Source of the DNA: a virus
Virus record (IMG/VR): IMGVR_UViG_3300047476_001831
Location: 18,086-82,085 of that record
Strand: one strand, 5' to 3'
Length of the DNA stretch: 64,000 bases
In this document: positions 27,695-36,756 of the stretch, piece after piece
Position numbering within the stretch: position 1 is the first letter of the stretch
Layout of the letters: each line of letters begins with the position of its first letter
Position numbers and translations under genes: made by a program
The notes under the pieces: model-generated
Seen by the model: only the letters and a program-made list of their open reading frames with translations
Database searches by the model: none
What the model was told of the DNA's origin: nothing

Positions 27695-29095
27695 ATGACA
27701 CCAAAGGAATTAGCTGATGAACAATCAAAGGTGATATTTGAGAATGACGATGTTATGTTCATTGAAATATATGGTTATCAGGCAATGGAATATTATGGTT
27801 CTGAATACTTGAATCGTACATATAAACCGAATAAATTAAGAGGTGGGGATTTGTATTTAGTTATTGATAAAAATGGAGATAACAATTATCAAATATTTGA
27901 ACCGAAACATGGTAATGTTGAGATTGAGGATTTTGATGGTAGAATGAAAGAATTTGTTGATGTGATTAAAAAATATCCTGATTTAGAAAAAATACTTATT
28001 GATTTGGTAACAATTAATACACCCTATGGGATGTTGTTAGCGATAAAAAATGGTATTGATGTTGATAGATGGAGATTAAGAGATATTGATGATTGTTTTT
28101 CTAAAGTAGTTTTGAACCAAAAAAATCCAGGAAAAAGTATGATTGAGCTGAGTTTTGATGAGAGTGAATTTTTCGATTTTTTTGAGTTTACTAATGGGGA
28201 TTGGGACAAGAAAATACTATCTAGTTTATTTGGTGGTAGGTATGGTGGATACTATGGATATGACATTTATGATAGTGATACGATTTATTACGATTGGAAA
28301 GAAGGATACATTTTGAGAAATATTAATGATGAAAATGAACAATTACTTACAAAAATAGTAACAATCGCATCACCAGCTCTATTGAAATTCAAAGATAATC
28401 AAGACAAATATTATGAAAGTGTTTCCAAATTTTTAGATGACAACTTTAACGGTGAGGCGGAGAATATGAAAGATGAATATAAGGATTTGTTAAATAATGG
28501 AGCTGATGAAAAAATTAAGAAATTTGCAATAAGTGATATTGGTGATCCATTTAGAGACTATGGTGTGATAGTAAAGGGTGAAAAATATTTTAGTAATTAT
28601 GTTACAACCGTAAATGTCCTATTAACACTATATAAAATGATGGGTGTTGACAAATCCGCAACTTTGAAAGAATTATTTGAAAAATTAGGTAAAAGTTTGA
28701 ATTTGAATATTGGAAACTATAACGAGATTGGAAGAGAAGCTTACGAAATTGATGAGGAAAGATGGAATGATGTGGTTAAATCTAACTTGGAGGAAATTCT
28801 AGAATACATAGAAGAAAATCCTGAACAATTTGAAGGAACAAAAAAATATGGTGAAGTTCTTCAAGCAATAGATAAGATGGGATATGAAATCGGTAGTGAT
28901 TATCCTTTACCTTATGATAGAAAAAAAATATTTAGAATTGATGATATAAACAAAGAAAACTTAAGAATTATTTTAAGTTACAATGGTGATAAAGGATTCG
29001 AAAGGAGAACTTATTCTTTAGAGGAATTCAATAATTTTTTACAATCACCAGAATTATTTGAAAGTTTAGTAAAAAAATTAAAAAAAATGTTGTAA
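27695..29095 (+). CDS. 466-residue protein of unknown function
   Basis: Large, acidic and aromatic-rich (NNYQIFEPKHG, GGRYGGYYGYDIYDSD), with a helical C-terminal third. It ends in ESLVKKLKKML, a basic hydrophobic tail like that on other late proteins here. A late-promoter motif precedes it. I recognise no enzyme motif; it may be packaged in or on the virion. Confidence 0.75.
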   Translation: MTPKELADEQSKVIFENDDVMFIEIYGYQAMEYYGSEYLNRTYKPNKLRGGDLYLVIDKNGDNNYQIFEPKHGNVEIEDFDGRMKEFVDVIKKYPDLEKILIDLVTINTPYGMLLAIKNGIDVDRWRLRDIDDCFSKVVLNQKNPGKSMIELSFDESEFFDFFEFTNGDWDKKILSSLFGGRYGGYYGYDIYDSDTIYYDWKEGYILRNINDENEQLLTKIVTIASPALLKFKDNQDKYYESVSKFLDDNFNGEAENMKDEYKDLLNNGADEKIKKFAISDIGDPFRDYGVIVKGEKYFSNYVTTVNVLLTLYKMMGVDKSATLKELFEKLGKSLNLNIGNYNEIGREAYEIDEERWNDVVKSNLEEILEYIEENPEQFEGTKKYGEVLQAIDKMGYEIGSDYPLPYDRKKIFRIDDINKENLRIILSYNGDKGFERRTYSLEEFNNFLQSPELFESLVKKLKKML

Positions 29096-29104
29096 GATTG
29101 TGTT

Positions 29105-29923
29105 ATGAAACACGATTACAATTTACTAAAAAAGGTTTTGTCCGTACCTACCAAGACATACAAAGAGGACTTAATGATTCAATTCCTTTGTGAATGGTTA
29201 ACAGAAAACAACATCCCATATAATGTTGATAAAATGGGTAATGTTTATGCGACCAAACAAACAGATGAAATTGAATACTTTCCTTGTGTTGTTGCTCACA
29301 CAGATACAGTCCACGAATTAGACACAATCAACATCCGAGAAATGATGTTACCCAACGACCAAAATGAATTAAAGATGGCGTTGAAAGCATTTAATGATGA
29401 AGGATTACCCACAGGAATTGGGGGTGATGATAAATGTGGTGTCTATGTATGTTTGGAACTATTAAAAAGTTTACCAAATATTAAAGCAGCTTTCTTTGTC
29501 TCAGAGGAAACTGGTTGTCACGGTTCAAGAAAGGCTGATAAAGATTTTTTCTCAAACGTTGGTTATGTACTACAATTTGACGCCCCAGGTAATTGGATGG
29601 TAAGTGAATATTGTATGGGTGTTAAACTTTTTGATAAAGAATCTGACTTTTTCAATAAATGTGACAAGGTATTAACTGAAGGTTTCAATAATAGAAACAA
29701 ATATCAGTCACATCCATACACAGATGTTTATGCACTTAAACAACAATTTGATTTTTCATGTATTAATTTTGCGGTTGGATATTATAACTATCATACTCCT
29801 CACGAGTATGTTATTGTTGATGATGTATTCAATACTTTGGATATTGCAAATAAAATGATTGGTGAATTGGGATGTGAAAAATATGAAAAGAAGTTAGAAT
29901 CAAGAGGAAATTCAATCCTTTAA
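29105..29923 (+). CDS. M20/M28-like zinc peptidase
   Basis: 272 residues. VVAHTDTVHEL (zinc His and Asp, near residue 62), GGDDKCGVYVCLELL (bridging Asp), FVSEETGCHGS (Glu-Glu pair) and YYNYHTPHEYV (C-terminal His) follow the order of dinuclear zinc exopeptidases of the PepT/M20-M28 clan. Likely an aminopeptidase or dipeptidase acting on peptides in the cytoplasm. Phage copies are uncommon; it may finish off peptides produced by the ClpC system nearby. Confidence 0.85.
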   Translation: MKHDYNLLKKVLSVPTKTYKEDLMIQFLCEWLTENNIPYNVDKMGNVYATKQTDEIEYFPCVVAHTDTVHELDTINIREMMLPNDQNELKMALKAFNDEGLPTGIGGDDKCGVYVCLELLKSLPNIKAAFFVSEETGCHGSRKADKDFFSNVGYVLQFDAPGNWMVSEYCMGVKLFDKESDFFNKCDKVLTEGFNNRNKYQSHPYTDVYALKQQFDFSCINFAVGYYNYHTPHEYVIVDDVFNTLDIANKMIGELGCEKYEKKLESRGNSIL

Positions 29924-29925
29924 AG

Positions 29926-29939
29926 ATATTTATAATTTA
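29926..29939 (+). promoter_or_regulatory. late-promoter-like motif
   Basis: ATATTTATAATTTA, 11 bases before the start at 29951. Confidence 0.5.
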
Positions 29940-29950
29940 AAAAGATTAAA

Positions 29951-30424
29951 ATGAAAAAAATTATTTATTTGACTGAAAGTGATTTATATAGGATTAGTGA
30001 AAAAATCATAAAGGAGGGCGAGATTGAAGAGGGGATTTTTGATGGAATAAGTAACATCTACCAAGGACTAAAAGGTGTATGGAGAGGTGAGGGGTTTGAA
30101 TTTTTCAAACATTTAAGTTCACTCAAAAATTTAGCTAAAGAACTTAAAAAGTTAGATAAACCAAATGTAAAAATAATGACAAAGCTTACTGAATTAAAAA
30201 GTAAGATATCAAGTTCAAAAATGCCTGATGATAAAAAAGGACAACTAATATATGAAATTGATGAAGCTCTTAAAAATTTTAATGAATATTCAACACACAT
30301 TGATAATTTAGAAAAGGTTGCATCTGAAAGATTACAGGGTACATCAAATTTTACAGGTAATCCAAAAAGTGGATTAACATCACAACCAACATCAACACAA
30401 CAAACTGGTCTTACACCACCATAA
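29951..30424 (+). CDS. late protein with N-terminal TES-type motif
   Basis: 157 residues starting MKKIIYLTESDLYRISEKI. Proteins at 48724 (RITESDRNEILEL) and 50955 (RITESQLNNLVKKI) start alike. The middle is a coiled helical region and the end is Thr/Gln/Pro-rich and disordered. A virion or prohead-targeting role for the shared start is my inference. It faces the clp gene across a shared terminator. Confidence 0.72.
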   Translation: MKKIIYLTESDLYRISEKIIKEGEIEEGIFDGISNIYQGLKGVWRGEGFEFFKHLSSLKNLAKELKKLDKPNVKIMTKLTELKSKISSSKMPDDKKGQLIYEIDEALKNFNEYSTHIDNLEKVASERLQGTSNFTGNPKSGLTSQPTSTQQTGLTPP

Positions 30425-30425
30425 A

Positions 30426-30454
30426 AAAAAGGGACTATTCAGTCCCTTTTTTCT
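30426..30454. terminator. bidirectional terminator
   Basis: AAAAGGGACT pairs with AGTCCCTTTT, with A and T runs on the two sides, so it stops both converging genes. Confidence 0.92.
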
Positions 30455-32465
30455 TTTTAACCTTTTTAACTTCTTTTGGTTTGAAAATAACATTTTCTTC
30501 TTCTACTGTAAGTGTATATTCATCATTCTCAACTACATTTCCATTTAATACTTCCTCCGATATAAAATCTTCAATTTTATCTTGTATTGCACGTTTGATT
30601 GGTCTAGCTCCATAAGTTTCATCAAAACCTACTTTGGATATTAGTTCCAATACTTTTTCATCACAATTGATGTTATAATTTAAACCTTTCAATCTACTGA
30701 TTAATTTATCAATTTCTAGTTTAACTATTTGTTTAACTTCATCTTCTTTCAATGTGTTGAAAACAATAATTTCGTCAATACGATTTAAAAACTCAGGGGC
30801 AAAAAACTTTTTGAGTTCTTTTTTCAGAGTGTCTCTTTTTTGTTCCTCTTCAATATATGTGTTCGTCATTGTTTTAAATCCAACACCAGTCCCAAAGTCT
30901 TGTAATTTTTTAACACCCAAATTTGATGTCATAATAATGACACAATTTTTAAAGTTAATTTTTCTACCCAATCCATCAGTAAGATGTCCATCATCTAAAA
31001 CTTGGAGTAAGGTTGAAAATACATCTTTATTAGCCTTTTCAATTTCATCAAAAAGAATTACAGAATATGGTTTATTTTTAACTTGTTCTGTTAATTGTCC
31101 CCCTTCATCATAACCAACATAACCAGGAGGTGAACCAATCAATCTTGATATTGTGTGTTTTTCTTGGAACTCTGACATATCTACACGAATAAGATTATCT
31201 TCACTTCCAAAGATTTCTTTTGCTAATTGTTTTGCAAGATAAGTTTTACCCACACCTGTTGACCCTAAGAAAATAAATGAACCAATTGGTTTAGATGGGT
31301 CTTTAATACCTAATCTGTTTCTTCTTATGGCTTTAGCTATTTTAGAAACAGCTTCAGACTGACCAATTACTTTTGAAGATAGATTTTCATCTAATGAAGA
31401 TAATTTATTGGTTTCATCTGAACTCATTTTTGATACAGGTATTTTAGTCATATTAGATACTACTTCATATACTAATTCAGAACTAACCTCTTTTTTCTTA
31501 TGTAATAAATCAAATTCAAATTTCTTTTTTTCATCTTCCAATCTATCTAAGATTTTTGTTTCCTTGTCTCTTAAATCTGCAGCTAATTCGTAGTTTTGAG
31601 TTTTAACAACCTCAATCTTTTCTTGTTTGATTCGTTGTGCTTGAAGTTTTAAATCTTCAATAACTTGGGGCATTTTGATTTCAACTTGACTTCTTGCCCC
31701 AACTTCATCAATAATATCAAATGCTTTATCTGGGAACTCTCTGTCTGTGATATATCTTTCCGCTAAATCAACACATAATTTTAAAACCTCATCGGTATAA
31801 CTTACTTTGTGGTAATTTTCATATTTTTCTTTAACATTGATAAGGATTTGTAATGTTTCATCTTTTGATGATGGGTCAACAATTACTTTTTGGAAACGTC
31901 TTTCTAATGCCCCATCTTTTTCAAAGTTCTTTCTATATTCATCTAGTGTTGTTGCACCAATACATTGGATTTCACCCCTTGCCAAAGCTGGTTTGAATAT
32001 GTTTGATGCGTCTAAAGAACCTGAAGAATTACCAGCACCTACTATTTGATGGATTTCATCTATAAATAATATAATATTTGGGGCTGATTGTAACTCTTCA
32101 ATAATTACTTTCATTCTTTCTTCAAATTGGCCACGATACTTAGTTCCAGCAACAATTGAAGTCATATCCAAAGACATAATTCTCTTATCCATTAGATTTC
32201 TTGGACATTCACCATTCAATATTTTTAGTGCTAATCCTTCAACAATTGCAGTTTTACCACAACCTGGTTCACCAATTATAATTGGGTTGTTTTTCTTTCT
32301 TCTTGATAAGATTTGTGCAATCCTTGTGATTTCTCTATCACGACCTACAACCGGGTCAAGTTTTCCTTCTTCAGCAAGTTTTACCAAATCTTTTGCAAAG
32401 TTATTTAGTACTGGTGTATCACCCTTACCTTTACTTGAGTAATCTCCATCTTTAGAATCTATCAT
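30435..32465 (-). CDS. ClpC-like AAA+ unfoldase lacking the N-domain
   Basis: 676 residues. The first AAA+ module has Walker A GEPGCGKT (near residue 67) and Walker B IILFIDEIH; the second has GSTGVGKTYLAK and VILFDEIEKA, sensor and box VII FLNRIDEII. Between them is a ClpC-type middle with a UVR-like YELAADLRDKE rather than the long ClpB coiled coil. A VGF tripeptide sits in the loop that in ClpA/ClpC docks on ClpP (GTGVGFKTM), so it could feed host ClpP. The normal N-terminal substrate domain is absent, implying a dedicated adaptor. Confidence 0.9.
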   Translation of the reverse strand: MIDSKDGDYSSKGKGDTPVLNNFAKDLVKLAEEGKLDPVVGRDREITRIAQILSRRKKNNPIIIGEPGCGKTAIVEGLALKILNGECPRNLMDKRIMSLDMTSIVAGTKYRGQFEERMKVIIEELQSAPNIILFIDEIHQIVGAGNSSGSLDASNIFKPALARGEIQCIGATTLDEYRKNFEKDGALERRFQKVIVDPSSKDETLQILINVKEKYENYHKVSYTDEVLKLCVDLAERYITDREFPDKAFDIIDEVGARSQVEIKMPQVIEDLKLQAQRIKQEKIEVVKTQNYELAADLRDKETKILDRLEDEKKKFEFDLLHKKKEVSSELVYEVVSNMTKIPVSKMSSDETNKLSSLDENLSSKVIGQSEAVSKIAKAIRRNRLGIKDPSKPIGSFIFLGSTGVGKTYLAKQLAKEIFGSEDNLIRVDMSEFQEKHTISRLIGSPPGYVGYDEGGQLTEQVKNKPYSVILFDEIEKANKDVFSTLLQVLDDGHLTDGLGRKINFKNCVIIMTSNLGVKKLQDFGTGVGFKTMTNTYIEEEQKRDTLKKELKKFFAPEFLNRIDEIIVFNTLKEDEVKQIVKLEIDKLISRLKGLNYNINCDEKVLELISKVGFDETYGARPIKRAIQDKIEDFISEEVLNGNVVENDEYTLTVEEENVIFKPKEVKKVKKKKGTE

Positions 32466-32521
32466 AATTTGTTTTTACTTAATAATAATATTTTATTCAA
32501 TATTTTCAACTGGTTATACTA

Positions 32522-32534
32522 TGACAAAATGTCA
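32522..32534. promoter_or_regulatory. palindromic operator candidate between clp and UVR genes
   Basis: TGACA-AAA-TGTCA, with a further CTGACA half-site near 32554. The divergent position suggests one regulator for both genes. Confidence 0.4.
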
Positions 32535-32635
32535 GTGTAATTTTTAATAAAACTGACAATCTTGATTATTTTATATAAATGGTATATTATTCGTGTTATA
32601 GAAATTAAAATAAACTTTAAAACAAAAATATTAAT

Positions 32636-33079
32636 ATGTCAAACAGAGATTTTTTAAAAAAATTTGATGAAATTTTACAAGAGATTTTTGGCGAGGTTAA
32701 GGGTAACCCATCAACACCATTTCAAAGTTTTTCTGACAACCTAAATTATGATAATTTAAATTCAGATTTCAGTAAGTTTAGAAATTCTGTAAGAAAAACA
32801 AAAGATGGAATTGTTACAACAATTTATTATGTAATTGGTGATGATAATAAATGGACTTCAGCTAATGATAACAATCTTAAAAATTTACAAAAAGAATTAG
32901 ATGAGTGTATTAAAAATGAGGATTTTGAAAAAGCTGTCGTGTTACGTGACAAAATAAAGAATTTTAAAAATAACTCAACCAAAATTGAAAATTTGAAAAA
33001 AGAGATGGATATTGCAATTAAAGAACAAAACTTTGAAAAAGCAATTGAAATCAGAGATGAATTAAAAAAAATAAATTAA
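32636..33079 (+). CDS. UVR-motif protein, possible ClpC adaptor
   Basis: 147 residues. The C-terminal half holds two UVR repeats: LQKELDECIKNEDFEKAVVL with RDKI, and LKKEMDIAIKEQNFEKAIEI with RDEL. In Bacillus and relatives, McsA, a UVR protein, works with ClpC. The N-terminal half is different and has no zinc Cys pairs. Divergent placement 170 bases from the clpC-like gene, whose own N-domain is missing, makes an adaptor role attractive. Confidence 0.8.
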   Translation: MSNRDFLKKFDEILQEIFGEVKGNPSTPFQSFSDNLNYDNLNSDFSKFRNSVRKTKDGIVTTIYYVIGDDNKWTSANDNNLKNLQKELDECIKNEDFEKAVVLRDKIKNFKNNSTKIENLKKEMDIAIKEQNFEKAIEIRDELKKIN

Positions 33080-33086
33080 CCCTAAC

Positions 33087-33110
33087 CCCCATTGAACTTG
33101 GGGGTTTTAA
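33087..33110 (+). terminator. rho-independent terminator
   Basis: AACCCCCA pairs with TGGGGGTT, then TTT. Confidence 0.8.
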
Positions 33111-33122
33111 ATTTAAAATATT

Positions 33123-33365
33123 ATGGCAATAATAAGAGAACAAATTAATGGTACTAAAATCATCAATGAAATTCAGTCTAGTAATATTAGAAAAACTGAG
33201 TTTGATACTGAAACAAAAGAGTTAGTTGTGGAATTTAACAACGGACTAAGATATTCTTATGAAAATGTACCCCATCAAGTTTATACACAATTCAGAATGT
33301 CAGAATCTCAAGGTAAGTATTTTAATTCCAAAATTGCAAAGACTTATAAATACAAAAAGTTATGA
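33123..33365 (+). CDS. KTSC-domain protein
   Basis: 80 residues. LVVEFNNGLRYSYENVPHQVY and SQGKYFNSKIAKTYKYKKL fit the KTSC domain, found alone or fused to nucleases and synthetases and linked to RNA or DNA handling by context. The Ser and Cys of the name are partly replaced (IAKTY). No enzymatic role proven. Confidence 0.8.
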   Translation: MAIIREQINGTKIINEIQSSNIRKTEFDTETKELVVEFNNGLRYSYENVPHQVYTQFRMSESQGKYFNSKIAKTYKYKKL

Positions 33366-33383
33366 TAATTATTGTGGAAACAC

Positions 33384-33399
33384 AATATATTTATTATAG
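33384..33399 (+). promoter_or_regulatory. late-promoter-like motif
   Basis: AATATATTTATTATAG directly before the ATG at 33400. Confidence 0.4.
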
Positions 33400-34146
33400 A
33401 TGGAAAATCTTAATTCTGTAATATCAAGTTTTAACTTACAAAAGACATTACAACCTAAAATTTGGGTTGACAATGGTAAAAAAATGAATCCAAAGGTTAG
33501 AAAAAATCTTTTGGAAATAGCATATCAATTCATAGACTCATTTGGATTGGATGTCGTGGTTGATGACATCATAGTAGTTGGTTCTATCGCTAACTACAAT
33601 TGGTCAAAATTTTCTGATATTGATTTACATATATTGATAGACTATAATCAATTCCCTAAAAAACTAAAACCTCTCTACATTGAATATTTTGATCTTAAAA
33701 AGATAGTCTTTAATCAAAAAAGGGATATTAAAATGTTTGGGTATGATGTTGAAGTATATGCTGAAGACAGTGATATGAAAGGGGTTAGTGGTGGAATTTA
33801 TTCAATTTTGAATGACGAATGGTTATCAAAACCAAAAAAGGAAAGTATGGATAAACCAAATTTTACGTCAATCAAACAAAAGTCAAAACAATGGATGAGA
33901 ATTATTGATGGTGTGATTGAAAATATTGAAAACGAATCCCCCAATGAGATTAAAAACATTATTAAAAAATACAAAGAGAAACTAAAAAAATATAGGTTAT
34001 GTGGACTTGAGAAAGGTGGGGAAATGTCAACTGAAAATTTAGTATTTAAAGTCTTAAGAAGAAATGGTTATATTGAAAAATTATACAATATACCAACTAA
34101 ACTCATAGATAAAAAACTTTCTTTGGATGAAAAGCTAAAGAATTAA
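33400..34146 (+). CDS. nucleotidyltransferase-fold protein
   Basis: 248 residues. VVGSIANYNWSKFSDIDLHIL near residue 61 is the GS-x-D-x-D core of the polymerase-beta-like superfamily; a third acidic residue could be the E/D in YDVEVYAED. The C-terminus is helical and basic. Phage relatives are annotated only as nucleotidyltransferases; adenylation of RNA or protein is possible. It has its own late-type promoter. Confidence 0.82.
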   Translation: MENLNSVISSFNLQKTLQPKIWVDNGKKMNPKVRKNLLEIAYQFIDSFGLDVVVDDIIVVGSIANYNWSKFSDIDLHILIDYNQFPKKLKPLYIEYFDLKKIVFNQKRDIKMFGYDVEVYAEDSDMKGVSGGIYSILNDEWLSKPKKESMDKPNFTSIKQKSKQWMRIIDGVIENIENESPNEIKNIIKKYKEKLKKYRLCGLEKGGEMSTENLVFKVLRRNGYIEKLYNIPTKLIDKKLSLDEKLKN

Positions 34147-34156
34147 ATAATTCTGT

Positions 34157-34170
34157 ATATTTATATTTAA
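34157..34170 (+). promoter_or_regulatory. late-promoter-like motif
   Basis: ATATTTATATTTAA, 15 bases before the ATG at 34186; probable start of the head operon. Confidence 0.5.
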
Positions 34171-34185
34171 AAAACAAAAAAAATT

Positions 34186-35370
34186 ATGGGAAATTTAAAA
34201 CCTATTGGTAGTGAAAAATTACAAGGATTAGATAAAATTAGAAGAATTATCGAAATATCTAATTACAATCTTAATACTCCGAAATCAATCAACGAGGATT
34301 CATCAAACGAATATAAAAAAACATTAGCTGATGGTAATACATATCACATTGTTAAAGAAAAAAGTGGATATGTTATTAAAAAAGGATTAAATGAATCTGT
34401 TGCAGAATATATTGAACCAATTAAAAACAGAAAATTTTATCCATCGTATTCTCAAGCTCTTAAAAGATTAAATATTATAACTAAAGAAGTTAACATAGTT
34501 GAGGGGCAAGTTAAAAATCTTTCATTATTTAATGAAAGTGAGGATATGGAATATTACTTAGATTTAGAAGAACAAGAAACAACTCCAGCACCAGCTCAAG
34601 CTCCAGTACCTGCAGGTCCACCAGCTCCAGCTGAACCTACAATACCTGAACCAGAAATACCTACAGAAGAACCTATGCCAGAACCTGAAATGCCTCCAAT
34701 GGATGAAGAAGGTGAGGACGATGAAGAAATGATTACTATGAAATCAGTTCAAAAGGCAACTGGAAAATTGGCTCAAAAGATTAGAGCTTTTTTAGGTAAT
34801 GAAGAAAATGAAATGACTTCAGAGGATACTAAATATGTTATTAATTCTATTCTTTCAGCATTAGATTTATCATCTTTGGATGACGAAGATTTAGATGAAA
34901 TTATGTCTAAATTTGAAGGCGAAGAAGGTGGAGAAGAGGAAATGGGTAGTGAAGAAGGATTATCACCTGAAATTGGTGGTGAAATGGGAGGAGAAATGTC
35001 ACCAGAGGAAATGAGTCCTGAACCTCCAGTAGCACCTGAAGGTGGTGAAATGGCAGAATATCGTTTACATGGTGCAAGAAAAAATAGACATATGCAGAAA
35101 ATGGAAGAAATGTTTGAAGACATTTTTTCTGAATCAAAAATTGATAAAGTTTTAAGTAAATATTTTGTTGAACAAACACCTAAAAAACAAGATAGAACAA
35201 TAACGAAAATACAGAATTTAGCTGAATCTTTTAAACAAGAAGTAAAATCAGTTAAACTTTATGAAAAATACAATAATTCCAAATTTTTAGGTAAAAACAA
35301 ATACGGTCAATTGGTATTTGAAATGAACGACAAAAGAATTAGAGTTAATCCTAATGGGGAAATTTTATGA
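34186..35370 (+). CDS. probable prohead/virion protein with Pro/acidic linker
   Basis: 394 residues. An N-terminal domain, a Pro-Ala-Glu linker (residues 143-180), an acidic helical middle rich in Glu, Gly and Met, and a basic C-terminal domain. The composition resembles core or scaffold-linked proteins of T4-type heads. It overlaps the next gene by 4 bases and opens the head operon. No enzymatic motif. Confidence 0.72.
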   Translation: MGNLKPIGSEKLQGLDKIRRIIEISNYNLNTPKSINEDSSNEYKKTLADGNTYHIVKEKSGYVIKKGLNESVAEYIEPIKNRKFYPSYSQALKRLNIITKEVNIVEGQVKNLSLFNESEDMEYYLDLEEQETTPAPAQAPVPAGPPAPAEPTIPEPEIPTEEPMPEPEMPPMDEEGEDDEEMITMKSVQKATGKLAQKIRAFLGNEENEMTSEDTKYVINSILSALDLSSLDDEDLDEIMSKFEGEEGGEEEMGSEEGLSPEIGGEMGGEMSPEEMSPEPPVAPEGGEMAEYRLHGARKNRHMQKMEEMFEDIFSESKIDKVLSKYFVEQTPKKQDRTITKIQNLAESFKQEVKSVKLYEKYNNSKFLGKNKYGQLVFEMNDKRIRVNPNGEIL

Positions 35371-35774
35371 ATTTTTTGATATACGTTAATAAGTTAGGCC
35401 AAAATTATAAAGGAGAAAATTTATATGAATTCATTTTCTCAGAAAACTTGGAAAGTATTTGGGGTGAATCATGGGATAGTAAACCAGCAAATGGTTATCC
35501 ATCTCCACCTGATTTAGAACTTGTATCAAAAGTTGGATTGTTAAAAAACGTTTTAGATTTTGAAGTCTTACAAAATTCAGATATATTTTCAATGATTGAT
35601 GGTATGGATGATGTAATTGCCTTAGCATGGGAAAATGAATCTGAAAATGTTAATTTTGACAAACAAAAAAGATTGGTTTTCAGATTTGGGGATAAAATTG
35701 AAGATGTAAAAAATAAACTATACGAAAGAGACATCGTATTAGAATTTGAAAGAAAAGTACAATATGAATCTTAA
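35367..35774 (+). CDS. 135-residue head-operon protein
   Basis: Starts inside the previous stop. NKLGQNYKGENLYEFIFS, then WGESWDSKPANGYPSPP, then VLEFERKVQYES. I have the impression of a family that recurs ahead of the terminase in T4-like marine phages, but no function is known to me. Confidence 0.78.
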   Translation: MNFLIYVNKLGQNYKGENLYEFIFSENLESIWGESWDSKPANGYPSPPDLELVSKVGLLKNVLDFEVLQNSDIFSMIDGMDDVIALAWENESENVNFDKQKRLVFRFGDKIEDVKNKLYERDIVLEFERKVQYES

Positions 35775-36495
35775 TAAAAAAATCGGTTTCTTATTAGATA
35801 ATGGTTTAAGTCCCAATTTTATATCTTCAATGAATGAGGGTCAGGTTAATACAATTTTTAATCGTTTGGTTGAGAATAAAAAAGAGACAAAGGAGGCTGT
35901 TCAAACAACTCAAAAATCTGGATATGAAACAAAAATAACACCAGGTACTAAAGCTAATATCCAAATTGATGGTACTATAATTTCATCATCACCTGATAAA
36001 GGTATTACAATTCAGTCAACAAAAGCACCAGTAGGAACCGGTGAACAAACTGAAGGTGAGATGACAGAAAAATTTGAATCAAAAGCACAACAAGGTTTAT
36101 TTTGGGCACGTTGTAACAAATGTAAGGATGAAAATTGTAAGTGGTGTAAAATGGCGAAAGAATTTTCAAAGAGTACATCCAAGAAACAATATGAAAAAAT
36201 GCCAGAAAAAAAACATCCAGAAAAGACTGTAAAATATAAGAAAAAGAAAAAAACAAACGAGGAGTTTACAATGGCAAATTATTTTGATAAAGTTGCTAGT
36301 GTATATGCGAATAATGCTATGGGTAAAACTGTTGACTCATTGACTAAGGAACAATTTGTAAAAAAACATATAAATAAAATTGTAGAAAACAATTTAAGAC
36401 CAACTATGAAAAAAAGAGATTTATTAAAATTAATTGAATCTGAAATCAAACATAAAAAAGGTTTGAACGAAGATTTTTATATGGATGAAATTTGA
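35764..36495 (+). CDS. head-operon protein with Cys cluster
   Basis: ATG at 35764 (243 residues) is chosen over a TTG at 35746. A central CNKCKDENCKWCKMAKEF forms a CxxC...CxxC cluster able to bind zinc. The C-terminus (RDLLKLIESEIKHKKGLNED) resembles in reverse order the TES-type segments of other late proteins. Unknown role in the virion or packaging. Confidence 0.72.
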   Translation: MNLNKKIGFLLDNGLSPNFISSMNEGQVNTIFNRLVENKKETKEAVQTTQKSGYETKITPGTKANIQIDGTIISSSPDKGITIQSTKAPVGTGEQTEGEMTEKFESKAQQGLFWARCNKCKDENCKWCKMAKEFSKSTSKKQYEKMPEKKHPEKTVKYKKKKKTNEEFTMANYFDKVASVYANNAMGKTVDSLTKEQFVKKHINKIVENNLRPTMKKRDLLKLIESEIKHKKGLNEDFYMDEI

Positions 36496-36499
36496 CTTT

Positions 36500-36754
36500 A
36501 TGTCGGATGTTGAGACAGCCCCAATCATCAAACCTAAAATCAAACCTAAAAGAGAAACTGAACCAGAATGGGAACCGGATGAAGAAGAACCTGTAATTCC
36601 TGATCCAAATGCAGACCCAGAACCTCAAGCGGATACTGACTTAGAACTTCAAGCAAAAGAAGACGATTTTAGTGAATACAAAGATGATTTTGATTTTATT
36701 ATGTCAAGAATGAATGAAAGTTTATACAAACCAATCAAAGTTAATAGATTCTAA
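36500..36754 (+). CDS. 84-residue acidic protein
   Basis: ATG at 36500; an in-frame ATG at 36485 is also possible. Pro/Glu/Asp-rich linker-like sequence (EPVIPDPNADPEPQAD) ending in FIMSRMNESLYKPIK. Likely disordered. Head operon, two bases before the next gene. Confidence 0.65.
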   Translation: MSDVETAPIIKPKIKPKRETEPEWEPDEEEPVIPDPNADPEPQADTDLELQAKEDDFSEYKDDFDFIMSRMNESLYKPIKVNRF

Positions 36755-36756
36755 TA

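Noticed and set aside
30435-32465. Assignment of the AAA+ protein as ClpB
   Set aside because: The long ClpB coiled-coil middle domain is missing, and a UVR-like segment and VGF loop typical of ClpC/ClpA are present.
34773-35179. Minus-strand Ser/Pro-rich frames
   Set aside because: Antisense of the acidic repeat part of the 34186 gene; no promoter or initiation context.
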